Below, in pieces: positions 26,375-34,319 of a stretch of DNA of 64,000 nt. Source of the DNA: Mycobacterium sp. E2479 (GTDB lineage Bacteria; Actinomycetota; Actinomycetes; Mycobacteriales; Mycobacteriaceae). Where the stretch lies: assembly GCF_001667925.1 (NCBI RefSeq), contig NZ_LZJR01000046.1, positions 1-64,000 of the forward strand, given 5' to 3'. Every line of letters starts with the position of its first letter. Positions within the stretch are counted from its first letter, which is position 1. The notes beneath the pieces are model-generated. The model did not search any database. It had not been told where the DNA came from and saw nothing but the letters and a program-made list of their open reading frames with translations. The translations under genes were made by a program, and so were the position numbers.

Positions 26375-27770
26375 CGGGTGGGACGCTGTGCTGCTCTACA
26401 GCGAAACACCGAACGTGCACATGCACACCATCAAAGCCGCCGTCATCGAGCTGGACACTGACCGCCGGTCGCTGGACGTCAACGCGTTTCGCGAAGTCAT
26501 CGCCGGGCGGCTGAACAAGCTCGATCCGTTCTGCTACCAGCTCGTCGAGGTGCCGCTGCACCTGCACCACCCGATGTGGCGGGAGAACTGCGAACTCGAC
26601 CTGAACTATCACATCCGCCCCTGGCGGGTGTCGCCGCCCGGGGGCCGCCGCGAACTGGACGAGGCCATCGGGCAAATCGCCAGCACCCCGCTCGATCGCA
26701 GCCGACCGTTGTGGGAGATGTACTTCGTGGAAGGCTTGGCCAACAACCGGATTGCGGTCGTCGGCAAAATCCACCACGCGCTGGCCGACGGCGTCGCGTC
26801 GGCGAACCTGTTGGCGCGGGGCATGGACCTGCAACCTGGCCCTGAGGGCGGGCCGTACGTCTGCGACCCGGCACCGACCACGCGGCAGCTCATGGCGTCG
26901 GCATTCGCCGACCACATGCGCCACATCGGAGCGCTGCCCCACACTATCCGCTACACCGCTCAGGGGTTGGGCCGGGTGCGCCGCAGCTCCCGCAAATTCT
27001 CCCCGGAACTGACGCGGCCCTTCGAGCCGCCGCCGACTTTCATGAACCACAAGATCACCCCGGAACGACGGTTCGCGACCGCCACCCTGGCCCTGGCCGA
27101 CGTCAAGGAGACCGGCAAGCGGCTCGGGGCGACGATCAACGACATGGTGCTGGCCATGGCGACCGGCGCCCTGCGCACCCTGCTGCTGCGCTACGACGGC
27201 AAGGCCGAACCGCTGCTGGCATCGGTACCGATGAGCTTCGACTTCTCGCCCGAACGGATCTCGGGTAACCGCTTCACGGGCGTGCTGGTGGGCCTGCCGA
27301 CCGATTCCGACGACCCGCTGGAGCGGGTGCGGTGCTGCCACGAAAACGCCATCGCGGCCAAGGAAAGCAACCAGCTGATGGGGCCGGAGCTGGTCAGCAG
27401 GTGGGCGGCCTACATGCCACCGGCGCCCACCCAGGCCTTCTTCCGGTGGGCCTCCGGACGCGACGGACACAACAAGATCCTCAACCTGAACATCTCCAAC
27501 GTCCCCGGCCCCCGGGAACGTGGCCGGGTGGGCGGGGCGCTGGTCACCGAGATCTATTCGGTGGGCCCGTTGACCGCAGGCAGCGGCCTGAACATCACCG
27601 TGTGGAGTTATGTCGACCAGCTCAACATCTCGGTACTCTCGGACGGGTCCACGCTTGAGGACCCGCACGAGGTTTCCGAGGCGATGGTCGCCGACTTCAT
27701 CGAGATACGCAGGGCCGCAGGGCTTTCCGAGGATCTGACGGTCATCGAGGTCGCGATGGCGCCGGCGTGA
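26361..27770 (+). CDS. Wax ester synthase/diacylglycerol acyltransferase, Rv0221 homologue
   Basis: The 469-residue protein belongs to the WS/DGAT family that makes triacylglycerol or wax esters from acyl-CoA. The active-site HHxxxDG is intact as HHALADG (138-144). Downstream family blocks include NDMVLAM, SVPMSFDF, NRFTGVLVGLP, NLNISNVPGP and a C-terminal GSGLNITVWSYVDQLNIS. The GTG start gives MKRLSGWDAV, the expected N-terminus. Its weak AAAGAAG site lies inside a possible upstream micro-ORF. It lies between lipC and echA1, an arrangement retained from M. tuberculosis. Confidence 0.95.
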   Translation: MKRLSGWDAVLLYSETPNVHMHTIKAAVIELDTDRRSLDVNAFREVIAGRLNKLDPFCYQLVEVPLHLHHPMWRENCELDLNYHIRPWRVSPPGGRRELDEAIGQIASTPLDRSRPLWEMYFVEGLANNRIAVVGKIHHALADGVASANLLARGMDLQPGPEGGPYVCDPAPTTRQLMASAFADHMRHIGALPHTIRYTAQGLGRVRRSSRKFSPELTRPFEPPPTFMNHKITPERRFATATLALADVKETGKRLGATINDMVLAMATGALRTLLLRYDGKAEPLLASVPMSFDFSPERISGNRFTGVLVGLPTDSDDPLERVRCCHENAIAAKESNQLMGPELVSRWAAYMPPAPTQAFFRWASGRDGHNKILNLNISNVPGPRERGRVGGALVTEIYSVGPLTAGSGLNITVWSYVDQLNISVLSDGSTLEDPHEVSEAMVADFIEIRRAAGLSEDLTVIEVAMAPA

Positions 27771-27910
27771 TCGGCACGGATTCCTAGCCGCTCGGCTCCG
27801 GCGGTAAGCCGAATCTCTCCGGGACGTTAACGTCGTTTCCGCCGACCGTTACCATCGGTCCGACAGGAGCAATCTCAGAGCCACCGATCCGTGTAAGGAG
27901 CTGCCGCACC

Positions 27911-28702
27911 GTGAGCAGTGGAAACCAAGAGGCCGGCACCGAAGAACCCGAAGTTCTAGTCGAACAACGGGATCGAATCCTCATCATCACGATCAACCGG
28001 CCCAAGGCCAAGAATGCGGTCAACGCTGCGGTCAGCCGGGGACTTGCGGACGCGATGGATCGCCTCGACGGCGACTCCGATCTCTCGGTGGGCATCGTCA
28101 CCGGGGCGGGCGGCTCATTCTGCGCGGGCATGGATCTCAAGGCGTTCGCCCGCGGTGAGAACGTCGTCGTCGAGGGCCGCGGCATGGGCTTCACCGAACG
28201 GCCGCCGGCCAAGCCGCTCATCGCCGCCGTCGAGGGATTCGCCCTGGCCGGCGGTTGCGAGCTGGCGCTGGCCACCGACCTGATCGTGGCGGGTACGGAC
28301 TCGGTCTTCGGGATTCCGGAGGTCAAGCGTGGGCTGGTCGCCGCCGGCGGGGGCCTATTACGGCTGCCGGAGCGCATACCGTATGCGATCGCCATGGAGC
28401 TGGCGCTCACCGGCGACCAGCTGTTGGCCGAGCGCGCGCATGCGCTGGGTCTGGTCAACGTCTTGGCAAAGCCGGGGAAGGTGCTGGAGGCGGCCATCGC
28501 ACTGGCCGAGAAGATCACTGCCAACGGACCGCTCGCGGTGGCGGCGACCAAACGCATCATCGTCGAATCGCGCGGCTGGAGCCGCGACACCATGTTCGCC
28601 GAGCAGATGAAGATCCAACTGCCGGTCTTCACGTCCAACGACGCCAAGGAAGGCGCCATCGCGTTCGCGGAGAAGCGCCCACCCAAATGGACGGGCACTT
28701 GA
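27911..28702 (+). CDS. echA1: Enoyl-CoA hydratase EchA1
   Basis: The 263-residue crotonase-family protein matches EchA1 (262 residues in M. tuberculosis). The N-terminal ITINRPKAKNAVN, oxyanion loop SFCAGMDLKAFARG, and FALAGGCELALATDL with Glu are present. FGIPEVKRGLVAAGGGLLRL carries the second acidic position. The C-terminus ends in EKRPPKWTG, the usual crotonase tail. It catalyses hydration of 2-enoyl-CoA in beta-oxidation, by family. The GTG start is preceded by AAGGAG. A strong hairpin lies downstream. Confidence 0.93.
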   Translation: MSSGNQEAGTEEPEVLVEQRDRILIITINRPKAKNAVNAAVSRGLADAMDRLDGDSDLSVGIVTGAGGSFCAGMDLKAFARGENVVVEGRGMGFTERPPAKPLIAAVEGFALAGGCELALATDLIVAGTDSVFGIPEVKRGLVAAGGGLLRLPERIPYAIAMELALTGDQLLAERAHALGLVNVLAKPGKVLEAAIALAEKITANGPLAVAATKRIIVESRGWSRDTMFAEQMKIQLPVFTSNDAKEGAIAFAEKRPPKWTGT

Positions 28703-28781
28703 TATCTGGTAGCCGGATCCTCTTCTGCCGCAAGGCTTGCCGGGTTGCTGAGCGCGCGGGTGCCCCGGGCCCGAGGCAGCA

Positions 28782-28809
28782 CGGCGGCCCGCGCACCGGC
28801 GGGCCGCCG
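28782..28809 (+). terminator. Strong GC hairpin after echA1
   Basis: CGGCGGCCCGC (28782-28792) and GCGGGCCGCCG (28799-28809) form a perfect 11-bp stem with a six-base loop. It is a candidate intrinsic terminator without a T tract. Confidence 0.5.
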
Positions 28810-28907
28810 GTGGGAGGGCCGCGCGATAGTTGGATGATCTAAACTACAAGCGGACATGACACTTTTGGCCAGCTTTGTAACGCGTTGATACCGGAGAAAG
28901 ATCGAGG

Positions 28908-30434
28908 ATGAGCATTTCGCTGCTGCTCGAGATGGCCGCGTCGGGCAACGCGGAGCGCACCGCGGTGGTGTCCGGCGACCTGCGGCTGACCACGCAACAG
29001 CTCAGCGACCTGGCCGACGGTGGCGCATGCGTGATCGCCGGGTCGAACGCCAAGCACGTCGCGTACGTGGGTACCGGCGGCGCGATGTTGCCGGTGCTGA
29101 TCTTCGCCGCGGCGCGCGCCGGGGTTGCTTTTACGCCGATCAATTATCGGCTCTCCGCGGACGGCATCCAGGGGCTGATCGAGCGGCTACCCGAGCCGTT
29201 GGTGATCGTCGACAGCCGCTACCGCGACGCCGTCGGCAACGCCGCAGACCGGGTGATGGTCTCCGACGACTTCCTGGCGGCCGCGCGCACCGCCGAACCC
29301 GACAGTGAAAGTCTCGCGTTTCCCGACCCGGACTCCGTCGCCATCGTGCTGTTCACCTCCGGCACCACGTCGCAGCCCAAGGCCGTCGAACTCTCACACA
29401 ACAACCTGACCAGTTACGTCACCGGGACAGTGGAATTCGGAGCGGCCGAGGACTCCGACGCCGCCCTGATCTGCGTCCCGCCGTACCACATCGCCGGGGT
29501 CAGCGCCGCGCTGTCGAATCTGTATGCCGGCCGCAAGATGGTATACCTGCCCAATTTCGATGCGCAGGAATGGGTTCGGCTGATCAACGCCGAGAACGTG
29601 ACCACCGCGACGGTGGTGCCCACCATGCTGGACCGCATCGTCACCGTGCTGGAAAACGGCGACGGGCCGCCCATCGAGCTGCCATCGCTGCGCAACCTGG
29701 CCTACGGTGGCTCCAAAGTCGGACTGCCGCTGGTACGTCGTGCGCTCGGGCTGCTGCCCAACGTGGGCTTCGTCAACGCCTACGGCCTTACCGAGACCAG
29801 CTCGACGATCGCGGTATTGACACCCGACGACCATCGCGCGGCGCAGGCGGCGCAGGCGCACCATGTCGTCCGCCGGTTGGGCTCGGTGGGGCAAGCGGTC
29901 GCCGGCATCGAACTGCAGATCCGCGACGAGGCCGGCAATGTCCTACCGCCGGGCGAGACCGGCGAATTGTTCGTGCGGGGCGAGCAAGTCTCGGGCCGCT
30001 ACACCGGTATCGGCTCGGTGCTCGACGAAGACGGCTGGTTCCCCACCAAGGACATCGCCATGCTCGACGACGAGGGCTACCTGTTCATCGGCGGGCGCAG
30101 CGACGACACCATCATCCGCGGCGGCGAGAACATCGCGCCCGCCGAACTGGAAGAGGTCCTGGTCGAGCACCCCCATGTGCGTGATGTCGCCGTGGTCGGC
30201 GTCGAGGACCCACAGTGGGGCCAGGCGATCGTCGCTGTAGTGGTGCCGGCGGCGGGCACCGAACCCGACCCCGAAGAACTGCGCGACTTCGTCCGCAAGA
30301 CTTTGCGCGGATCGCGCACCCCAGACGAGGTAGTGTTTCGCGACGAGCTGCCCACCACCCCCACCGGCAAAGTCTTGCGGCGAGAGATCATCCAGGCCCT
30401 CACCGGATTGCGCGCCGCACCGGCCCAGCAGTAA
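28908..30434 (+). CDS. Class I adenylate-forming acyl-CoA ligase (FadD-like)
   Basis: The 508-residue enzyme has LFTSGTTSQPKAVELSH (P-loop), NAYGLTETSS (A5), GYLFIGGRSDDTIIRGGENIAP (A8) with Asp and Arg retained, and the terminal PTTPTGKVLRRE carrying the acyl-AMP-forming Lys. It should activate a fatty or aromatic acid; the substrate is not known. The ATG at 28908 is preceded by GGAGAAAG. A 98-codon gene follows 20 bp downstream on the same strand, and a TetR gene converges behind it. This ligase is an insertion relative to the M. tuberculosis echA1-Rv0223c order. Confidence 0.9.
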   Translation: MSISLLLEMAASGNAERTAVVSGDLRLTTQQLSDLADGGACVIAGSNAKHVAYVGTGGAMLPVLIFAAARAGVAFTPINYRLSADGIQGLIERLPEPLVIVDSRYRDAVGNAADRVMVSDDFLAAARTAEPDSESLAFPDPDSVAIVLFTSGTTSQPKAVELSHNNLTSYVTGTVEFGAAEDSDAALICVPPYHIAGVSAALSNLYAGRKMVYLPNFDAQEWVRLINAENVTTATVVPTMLDRIVTVLENGDGPPIELPSLRNLAYGGSKVGLPLVRRALGLLPNVGFVNAYGLTETSSTIAVLTPDDHRAAQAAQAHHVVRRLGSVGQAVAGIELQIRDEAGNVLPPGETGELFVRGEQVSGRYTGIGSVLDEDGWFPTKDIAMLDDEGYLFIGGRSDDTIIRGGENIAPAELEEVLVEHPHVRDVAVVGVEDPQWGQAIVAVVVPAAGTEPDPEELRDFVRKTLRGSRTPDEVVFRDELPTTPTGKVLRREIIQALTGLRAAPAQQ

Positions 30435-30454
30435 GCGATCAAGGACGGAAATCA

Positions 30455-30751
30455 ATGATCAAGAACGGAACTCGTCTCGCCAGCCAGGTTTGTGACACGC
30501 AGGTGATCGTCGTCAGAAGTGCCGACAGCCTGGACGACCTGCGGTGCGGAGGTGTGCCGATGGTGCCGGTCGGGGGGGAGCGGTCGGGCGAACTGGACCC
30601 GGCCTTCGCCGAGGGCACGGTGATGGGTAAGCGCTACGTCGACGAAACCGGCGCCGAGGTGCTGGTGACCAAGCCGGGCGCGGGGAGCCTGAGCATCGGG
30701 CAGACTGCCCTGCAGCTCAAAGAGGTCAAGCCGCTACCGGCCAGCGACTGA
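30455..30751 (+). CDS. Small protein of unknown function paired with an acyl-CoA ligase
   Basis: The 98-residue product begins MIKNGTRLASQVCDTQVIVV. It has a compact CGGVPMVPV segment near residues 32-40, then a GKRYVDETGAEVLVTKPGAGSLSIG beta-rich part. It has no signal peptide or membrane segment. AAGGACGG lies just before the ATG, and only 20 bp separates it from the upstream ligase, so the two are likely an operon. I do not recognise a named domain. A role as ligase partner, acyl carrier or regulatory subunit is conjecture. Confidence 0.7.
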   Translation: MIKNGTRLASQVCDTQVIVVRSADSLDDLRCGGVPMVPVGGERSGELDPAFAEGTVMGKRYVDETGAEVLVTKPGAGSLSIGQTALQLKEVKPLPASD

Positions 30752-30756
30752 GCGTG

Positions 30757-31437
30757 TCACCGCGCGGCGCCCTGCCTTCCCGGAATCTTGTTCCGGGCCA
30801 CGAATTCCTTTGCCTTGATCAGGAATTCGAGCTGCTCACCCACCTGGTGTAGCGGGCCCGCATTGCGAGTGGAGCGGGAGAGCACGATCGCGCCCTCCAG
30901 CGCGGCGATCGACATCACGGCCAGCGACGCGGCATCGGCATCGTCAAAACCGTCGTTGACGAATGCTCGGGTCAGCGCGGCGCACCAGCGGCCCAAGATG
31001 GCGCCTGCCTCGGTGGACAGCTTGGGGCCGTCGTCGCCCGAACAACCGATCGCGGCCGCCACGACCGGACAGCCGGCGGTGAATCCGCCGTCGGTGAGGA
31101 GCCGCTCCCAGAACCCGACGAACTCCTGCAACAACGCCCGCGCACCCCGGTCTGCGGCGTCGTCGATCATGGCCGTAATGGAGTCGCCGGAGTAGCGCAG
31201 CGCCTCGATCAGGATCTGGTTGCGCCCGTCGGGAAAGTGGTAGTAAACCGAGCCGCGTGGCGCGCCGCTGCGGGCGAGCACGGCGTCGATGGTGACTCCC
31301 GCGGCTCCGCGTTCGCGCATCACCTCGGCCGCGCTGGCCAGCATCTTCGTCCGGGTGCCACCGCGTTTTGCCGGGCCTTGTTCCGAGGCGGCCGCACCGT
31401 CAGCGGTCATGCGTGTACCTGTCATGGCTGGGGTCAT
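30757..31437 (-). CDS. TetR-family regulator (LmrA/YxaF type)
   Basis: The 226-residue protein has an N-terminal TetR helix-turn-helix: MLASAAEVMRERGAAGVTID then LARSGAPRGSVYYHFPDG, the YxaF/LmrA-like SVYYHFP version. The ligand domain contains AALEGAIVLSRS near the C-terminus, typical of this subgroup. The ATG at 31437 overlaps the TGA of the 43-residue ORF (ATGA), so translation is coupled. It converges on the ligase and 98-residue pair and is the likely regulator of that operon or of its own. In-frame alternatives at 31425 and 31410 exist. Confidence 0.85.
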   Translation of the reverse strand: MTPAMTGTRMTADGAAASEQGPAKRGGTRTKMLASAAEVMRERGAAGVTIDAVLARSGAPRGSVYYHFPDGRNQILIEALRYSGDSITAMIDDAADRGARALLQEFVGFWERLLTDGGFTAGCPVVAAAIGCSGDDGPKLSTEAGAILGRWCAALTRAFVNDGFDDADAASLAVMSIAALEGAIVLSRSTRNAGPLHQVGEQLEFLIKAKEFVARNKIPGRQGAAR

Positions 31438-31565
31438 GCGGCGTGCGAGTGCCGCACCGCCGGCCAGTGCATATGACGCGGGCCGAAGCGGAATTTGCGG
31501 CGCGGCAAGTCCGGCATCTCGCGGGTGAATTGATAGCCGGCGACGTTGAGCTCGATGATCCACAT
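31434..31565 (-). CDS. 43-residue microprotein coupled to TetR gene
   Basis: A 44-codon frame starts with ATG at 31565 and ends at the TGA (31434-31436), which overlaps the TetR ATG. The product starts MWIIELNVAGYQFTREMPDL and ends RHMHWPAVRHSHAA. It is basic, with five His and two Trp. GGGAGAA lies 6 nt before the start. The combination of a good ribosome site, high-GC codon choice and start-stop overlap argues that it is translated. I know no family for it. It could be a leader peptide for TetR translation or a small effector. Confidence 0.65.
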   Translation of the reverse strand: MWIIELNVAGYQFTREMPDLPRRKFRFGPRHMHWPAVRHSHAA

Positions 31566-31602
31566 GATGTTCTCCCGGCCTGTGTGCGGCCCTTGATTAT
31601 GC

Positions 31603-31613
31603 TATGAACCATA
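31603..31613. promoter_or_regulatory. Candidate operator of the microprotein-TetR transcript
   Basis: TATGAACCATA is a short palindrome in the promoter zone, in an AT-rich context. Binding by the adjacent TetR protein is inferred. Confidence 0.35.
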
Positions 31614-31800
31614 TAAGACATCCGTAAATTAATCTATTTCTCAGCCGAGGTGTGATCTACGCCGCATAAATTCGCTGGGTGGACCTGGGCTGCACGCCCG
31701 ACCCGGGCGCGTATTCGGTCCAAATTATGATTTTTTGCATAATCTCGAGCTGACCGTCGGCCAACCCGCGTCGTCCGGCACCAACCGCAAAACGCCGAAC

Positions 31801-31846
31801 GTGCACCCACGGCGAAAAATCGGCAGAAATTTCGCCATGAGTGCAC
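31801..31846 (-). terminator. Long imperfect hairpin downstream of the aldehyde dehydrogenase gene
   Basis: GTGCAC at both ends brackets an inner GGCGAAA / TTTCGCC stem. Together they form a 46-bp imperfect inverted repeat starting 18 bp beyond the leftward stop codon. It fits a terminator or a dispersed mycobacterial hairpin element. Confidence 0.5.
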
Positions 31847-31864
31847 GGTCGACGCGCGCGAGGC

Positions 31865-33334
31865 CTAGCTCTCGATCGTGTGACCCATCGGCATCAGCAC
31901 GCTCTTCTGCTGCGTGAAGTGCTCGACGCCTTCTGGCCCGTTCTCGCGGCCGATCCCGGAGTTCTTGTAGCCGCCGAAGGGGCAACAGGGGTCGAACGCG
32001 TACCAGTTGATGCCGTAGGTGCCGGTGCGGATCTTCTCCGAGACCGCGATGCCGCGGTCGATGTCGGTGGTCCACACGCTGCCGGCCAGGCCGTACACCG
32101 AGTCGTTGGCGATTTTTATCGCGTCCTCCTCGGTGTCGTAGGCAATGATGCTCAGCACTGGACCGAAGATCTCTTCCTGGGCGATCGTCATCTCGTTGTC
32201 GACGTCGGCGAAGACCGTGGGTTGCACGAAGAAGCCGCTGTCCAGGCCTTCGGGGCGGCCGCCGCCGCACACCAGCCGCGCGCCCTCCTCGATGCCCTTG
32301 GCGATGTAGCCCTCGACCCGGGCGCGCTGCTTCTCCGAGATCAGCGATCCGATCTGGGCCGCCGGGTCCGTCGGGAGGCCCACCGGCAGCGCCTGCACGA
32401 AAGCGCTTACCGCGTCCACGATTTCGTCGTAGCGCGAGCGTGGGGCCAGTATGCGGGTCTGGGCCACGCAGGCCTGTCCGGTGTTCATGATCCCGGAGAA
32501 CACCAGCATCGGGATCGCGGAGGGCAAGTCGACGTCATCGAGGACGATGGCGGCGGACTTGCCGCCGAGCTCCAGGGTGCAGGGCTTGAGCATGTCGGCG
32601 GCCCGCCGGCCGATCTCCTTGCCGACGGCCGAGCTGCCGGTGAAGGAGAACAGGTCGACGTCGGGGTTGGACGTCAGCGCCTGCCCCGTCTCGATCCCGC
32701 CGGGCACCACCGACAGCACGCCCTCGGGCAGTCCCGCCTCGGCGAAGGCCTCGGCCAAAACGTTTGCGCTCAGCGGGGTTTCCGCGGCCGGCTTGAGCAC
32801 GACCGTGCAGCCGGCCAGCAGCGCCGGCCCCAGCTTGTTGACGGCCAGAAACAGGGGCACATTCCACGCGACGATCGCGCCCACCACGCCGATGGGCTCG
32901 CGATGGACAATGCTCTGGCCGTAGCCGCCGGTGCGGATCTCTTTCCACTTGACCTGGTCGACGGCGGGGCCGGCGAAGAAGTTCAGCGCCCCGATCGAGC
33001 TCATCCAATGCATCGTTTCGACGCCGGTCGGCGGCTGGCCGGTCTCGGCCGCGAGCAGCTGGGTGAACAGGTCCTTGCGCTCCTCCATCAGCTTGAGCGC
33101 GTTGGCGATCACGGCCGCGCGCTCCTTGGGCGGCGTCGTGGGCCAGGGTCCGTTGTCGAACGCGGCGCGGGCCGCGGCGACCGCCGCGTCGACGTCGGCG
33201 GCCGCCGCCAGCGGCACCTTGCCGACGTACTCGCCGGTGGCCGGACAGCGCACCTCGATCACCTCGTCGGTCGATGGCTCAGTCCACTTGCCGCCGATGA
33301 AAAGCTTGTCGTATTCGGTCTTGGTGTCGGACAT
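31865..33334 (-). CDS. Aldehyde dehydrogenase, Rv0223c homologue
   Basis: The 489-residue NAD(P)-dependent aldehyde dehydrogenase oxidises an aldehyde to its acid. The general base Glu255 is in LELGGKSAAIV and the nucleophile Cys289 in NTGQACVAQT. The NAD loop FTGSSAVGKEIG lies at about 231-242, and PIGVVGAIVAWNVPLF is the N-terminal family block. A strong AGGAGG precedes the ATG. The length agrees with 487 residues in M. tuberculosis. The methyltransferase gene upstream is on the same strand with a 107-bp gap. Confidence 0.93.
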   Translation of the reverse strand: MSDTKTEYDKLFIGGKWTEPSTDEVIEVRCPATGEYVGKVPLAAAADVDAAVAAARAAFDNGPWPTTPPKERAAVIANALKLMEERKDLFTQLLAAETGQPPTGVETMHWMSSIGALNFFAGPAVDQVKWKEIRTGGYGQSIVHREPIGVVGAIVAWNVPLFLAVNKLGPALLAGCTVVLKPAAETPLSANVLAEAFAEAGLPEGVLSVVPGGIETGQALTSNPDVDLFSFTGSSAVGKEIGRRAADMLKPCTLELGGKSAAIVLDDVDLPSAIPMLVFSGIMNTGQACVAQTRILAPRSRYDEIVDAVSAFVQALPVGLPTDPAAQIGSLISEKQRARVEGYIAKGIEEGARLVCGGGRPEGLDSGFFVQPTVFADVDNEMTIAQEEIFGPVLSIIAYDTEEDAIKIANDSVYGLAGSVWTTDIDRGIAVSEKIRTGTYGINWYAFDPCCPFGGYKNSGIGRENGPEGVEHFTQQKSVLMPMGHTIES

Positions 33335-33441
33335 ATTCCGCCGCTCCTCCTACCCTTCCAGATCGCACTGCCCTGCTTGTCGTCGTCGGCGGGCATGGGC
33401 GCCACCCTACCCAAACCGACGCGAAACGAGAACACGTTTCA

Positions 33442-34221
33442 CTATTGGGGTTGCAAGACCAGCACCAGATTGCTCACCAGGAACTCGCGCAGCATCGGCA
33501 CGCCCGTCAGCCACCACGCCCATCGTGGGTGGTAGCGGGGAAAAGCGGCCACCATCGCCCCGGTGTTCTCGGCCCAGCTGAGCCCCTCGGCCGCCGACAC
33601 CGCAAACAACGACGACCCGTAGTCGTTTTTGGCTGGATGGCCGTGCTTGTGGGCGTAGCGGGCGGCGGCGCGGGGCCCGCCGAGGTAATGGGTCAGGCCC
33701 ATCTCGTGCCCACCGAACGGGCCCAGCCAGACGGTGTAGGAGAGCACGGCCAGGCCACCGGGCTTGGTCACCCGCAGCATCTCGCCGCCGAGCTGCCAGG
33801 GCCGCGGCACGTGCTCGGCGACGTTGGAGGACAGGCAGATGTCCACGGAGTCGTCGGCGAAGGGCAGCGCCATGCCCGAGGCGCGCACAAAGGTTCCCGC
33901 CCCCCGGGCGACGGTGGGCCCGGCCGCATGCATCTCGCTGGGGTCGGGTTCGACCCCCACATAGCGCAGCCCGGCATCGGTGAAGGCCGCCGCGAAGTAG
34001 CCCGGCCCGCCGCCGACATCGAGCAGCGTGCGGCCGGAAGCCGGCTCGCCGTGGGTGGCCCGCCACAGATCGCTCACCATGGCAGCGGTATCGGCCGCCA
34101 GGGTGTTATAGAAGCGGGCCGGATCCGCCTGCTCGTAGCGAAACTCCGACAGCAGCCGCACCGAGCGGGCCAGCGTCGCCCGGCGAGCAAAAACTCGCGT
34201 GCAATCCGGGGTCACCGCCAC
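33442..34221 (-). CDS. SAM-dependent methyltransferase, Rv0224c homologue
   Basis: The 259-residue protein (254 in M. tuberculosis) has the class I methyltransferase core: LLDVGGGPGYFAAAF (about 67-81), then GVEPDPSEMH at the acidic strand-2 end. A motif with VDICLSSNVAEHVPRPW and LRVTKPGGLAVLSY follows. The substrate is unknown. The GTG start is 6 nt downstream of a TAGGGT hexamer, so a leaderless transcript is likely. It is divergent from terC. In M. tuberculosis the neighbour on this side is Rv0225, so terC is an insertion here. Confidence 0.88.
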   Translation of the reverse strand: MAVTPDCTRVFARRATLARSVRLLSEFRYEQADPARFYNTLAADTAAMVSDLWRATHGEPASGRTLLDVGGGPGYFAAAFTDAGLRYVGVEPDPSEMHAAGPTVARGAGTFVRASGMALPFADDSVDICLSSNVAEHVPRPWQLGGEMLRVTKPGGLAVLSYTVWLGPFGGHEMGLTHYLGGPRAAARYAHKHGHPAKNDYGSSLFAVSAAEGLSWAENTGAMVAAFPRYHPRWAWWLTGVPMLREFLVSNLVLVLQPQ

Positions 34222-34227
34222 CGGCCA

Positions 34228-34233
34228 ACCCTA
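34228..34233 (-). promoter_or_regulatory. -10 hexamer of leaderless methyltransferase promoter
   Basis: On the minus strand TAGGGT precedes the GTG at 34221 by six bases. No Shine-Dalgarno is present. Confidence 0.5.
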
Positions 34234-34319
34234 CGGCCGACGGCGCACATACTGTGGCGGCAAACAGGGTACGGAAGCACAGACGACGGCGGCTCCGACG
34301 AAGGTGGCTCAGGCAGCGA

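Larger units (their letters stand above)
31566..31864. other. AT-richer intergenic region with dyads
   Basis: This non-coding stretch is AT-richer than its surroundings from about 31592 to 31680. It contains TATGAACCATA (31603-31613), a 4-3-4 palindrome 38-48 bp upstream of the microprotein start and a plausible TetR operator. It also holds ATTATG-N8-CATAAT (31724-31743) and a larger hairpin at 31801-31846. No coding region is supported. Confidence 0.55.

Noticed and set aside
34222-34319. yybP-ykoY manganese riboswitch upstream of the TerC gene
   Set aside because: The expected conserved helices and GAC-loop pattern could not be found in this short GC-rich leader.
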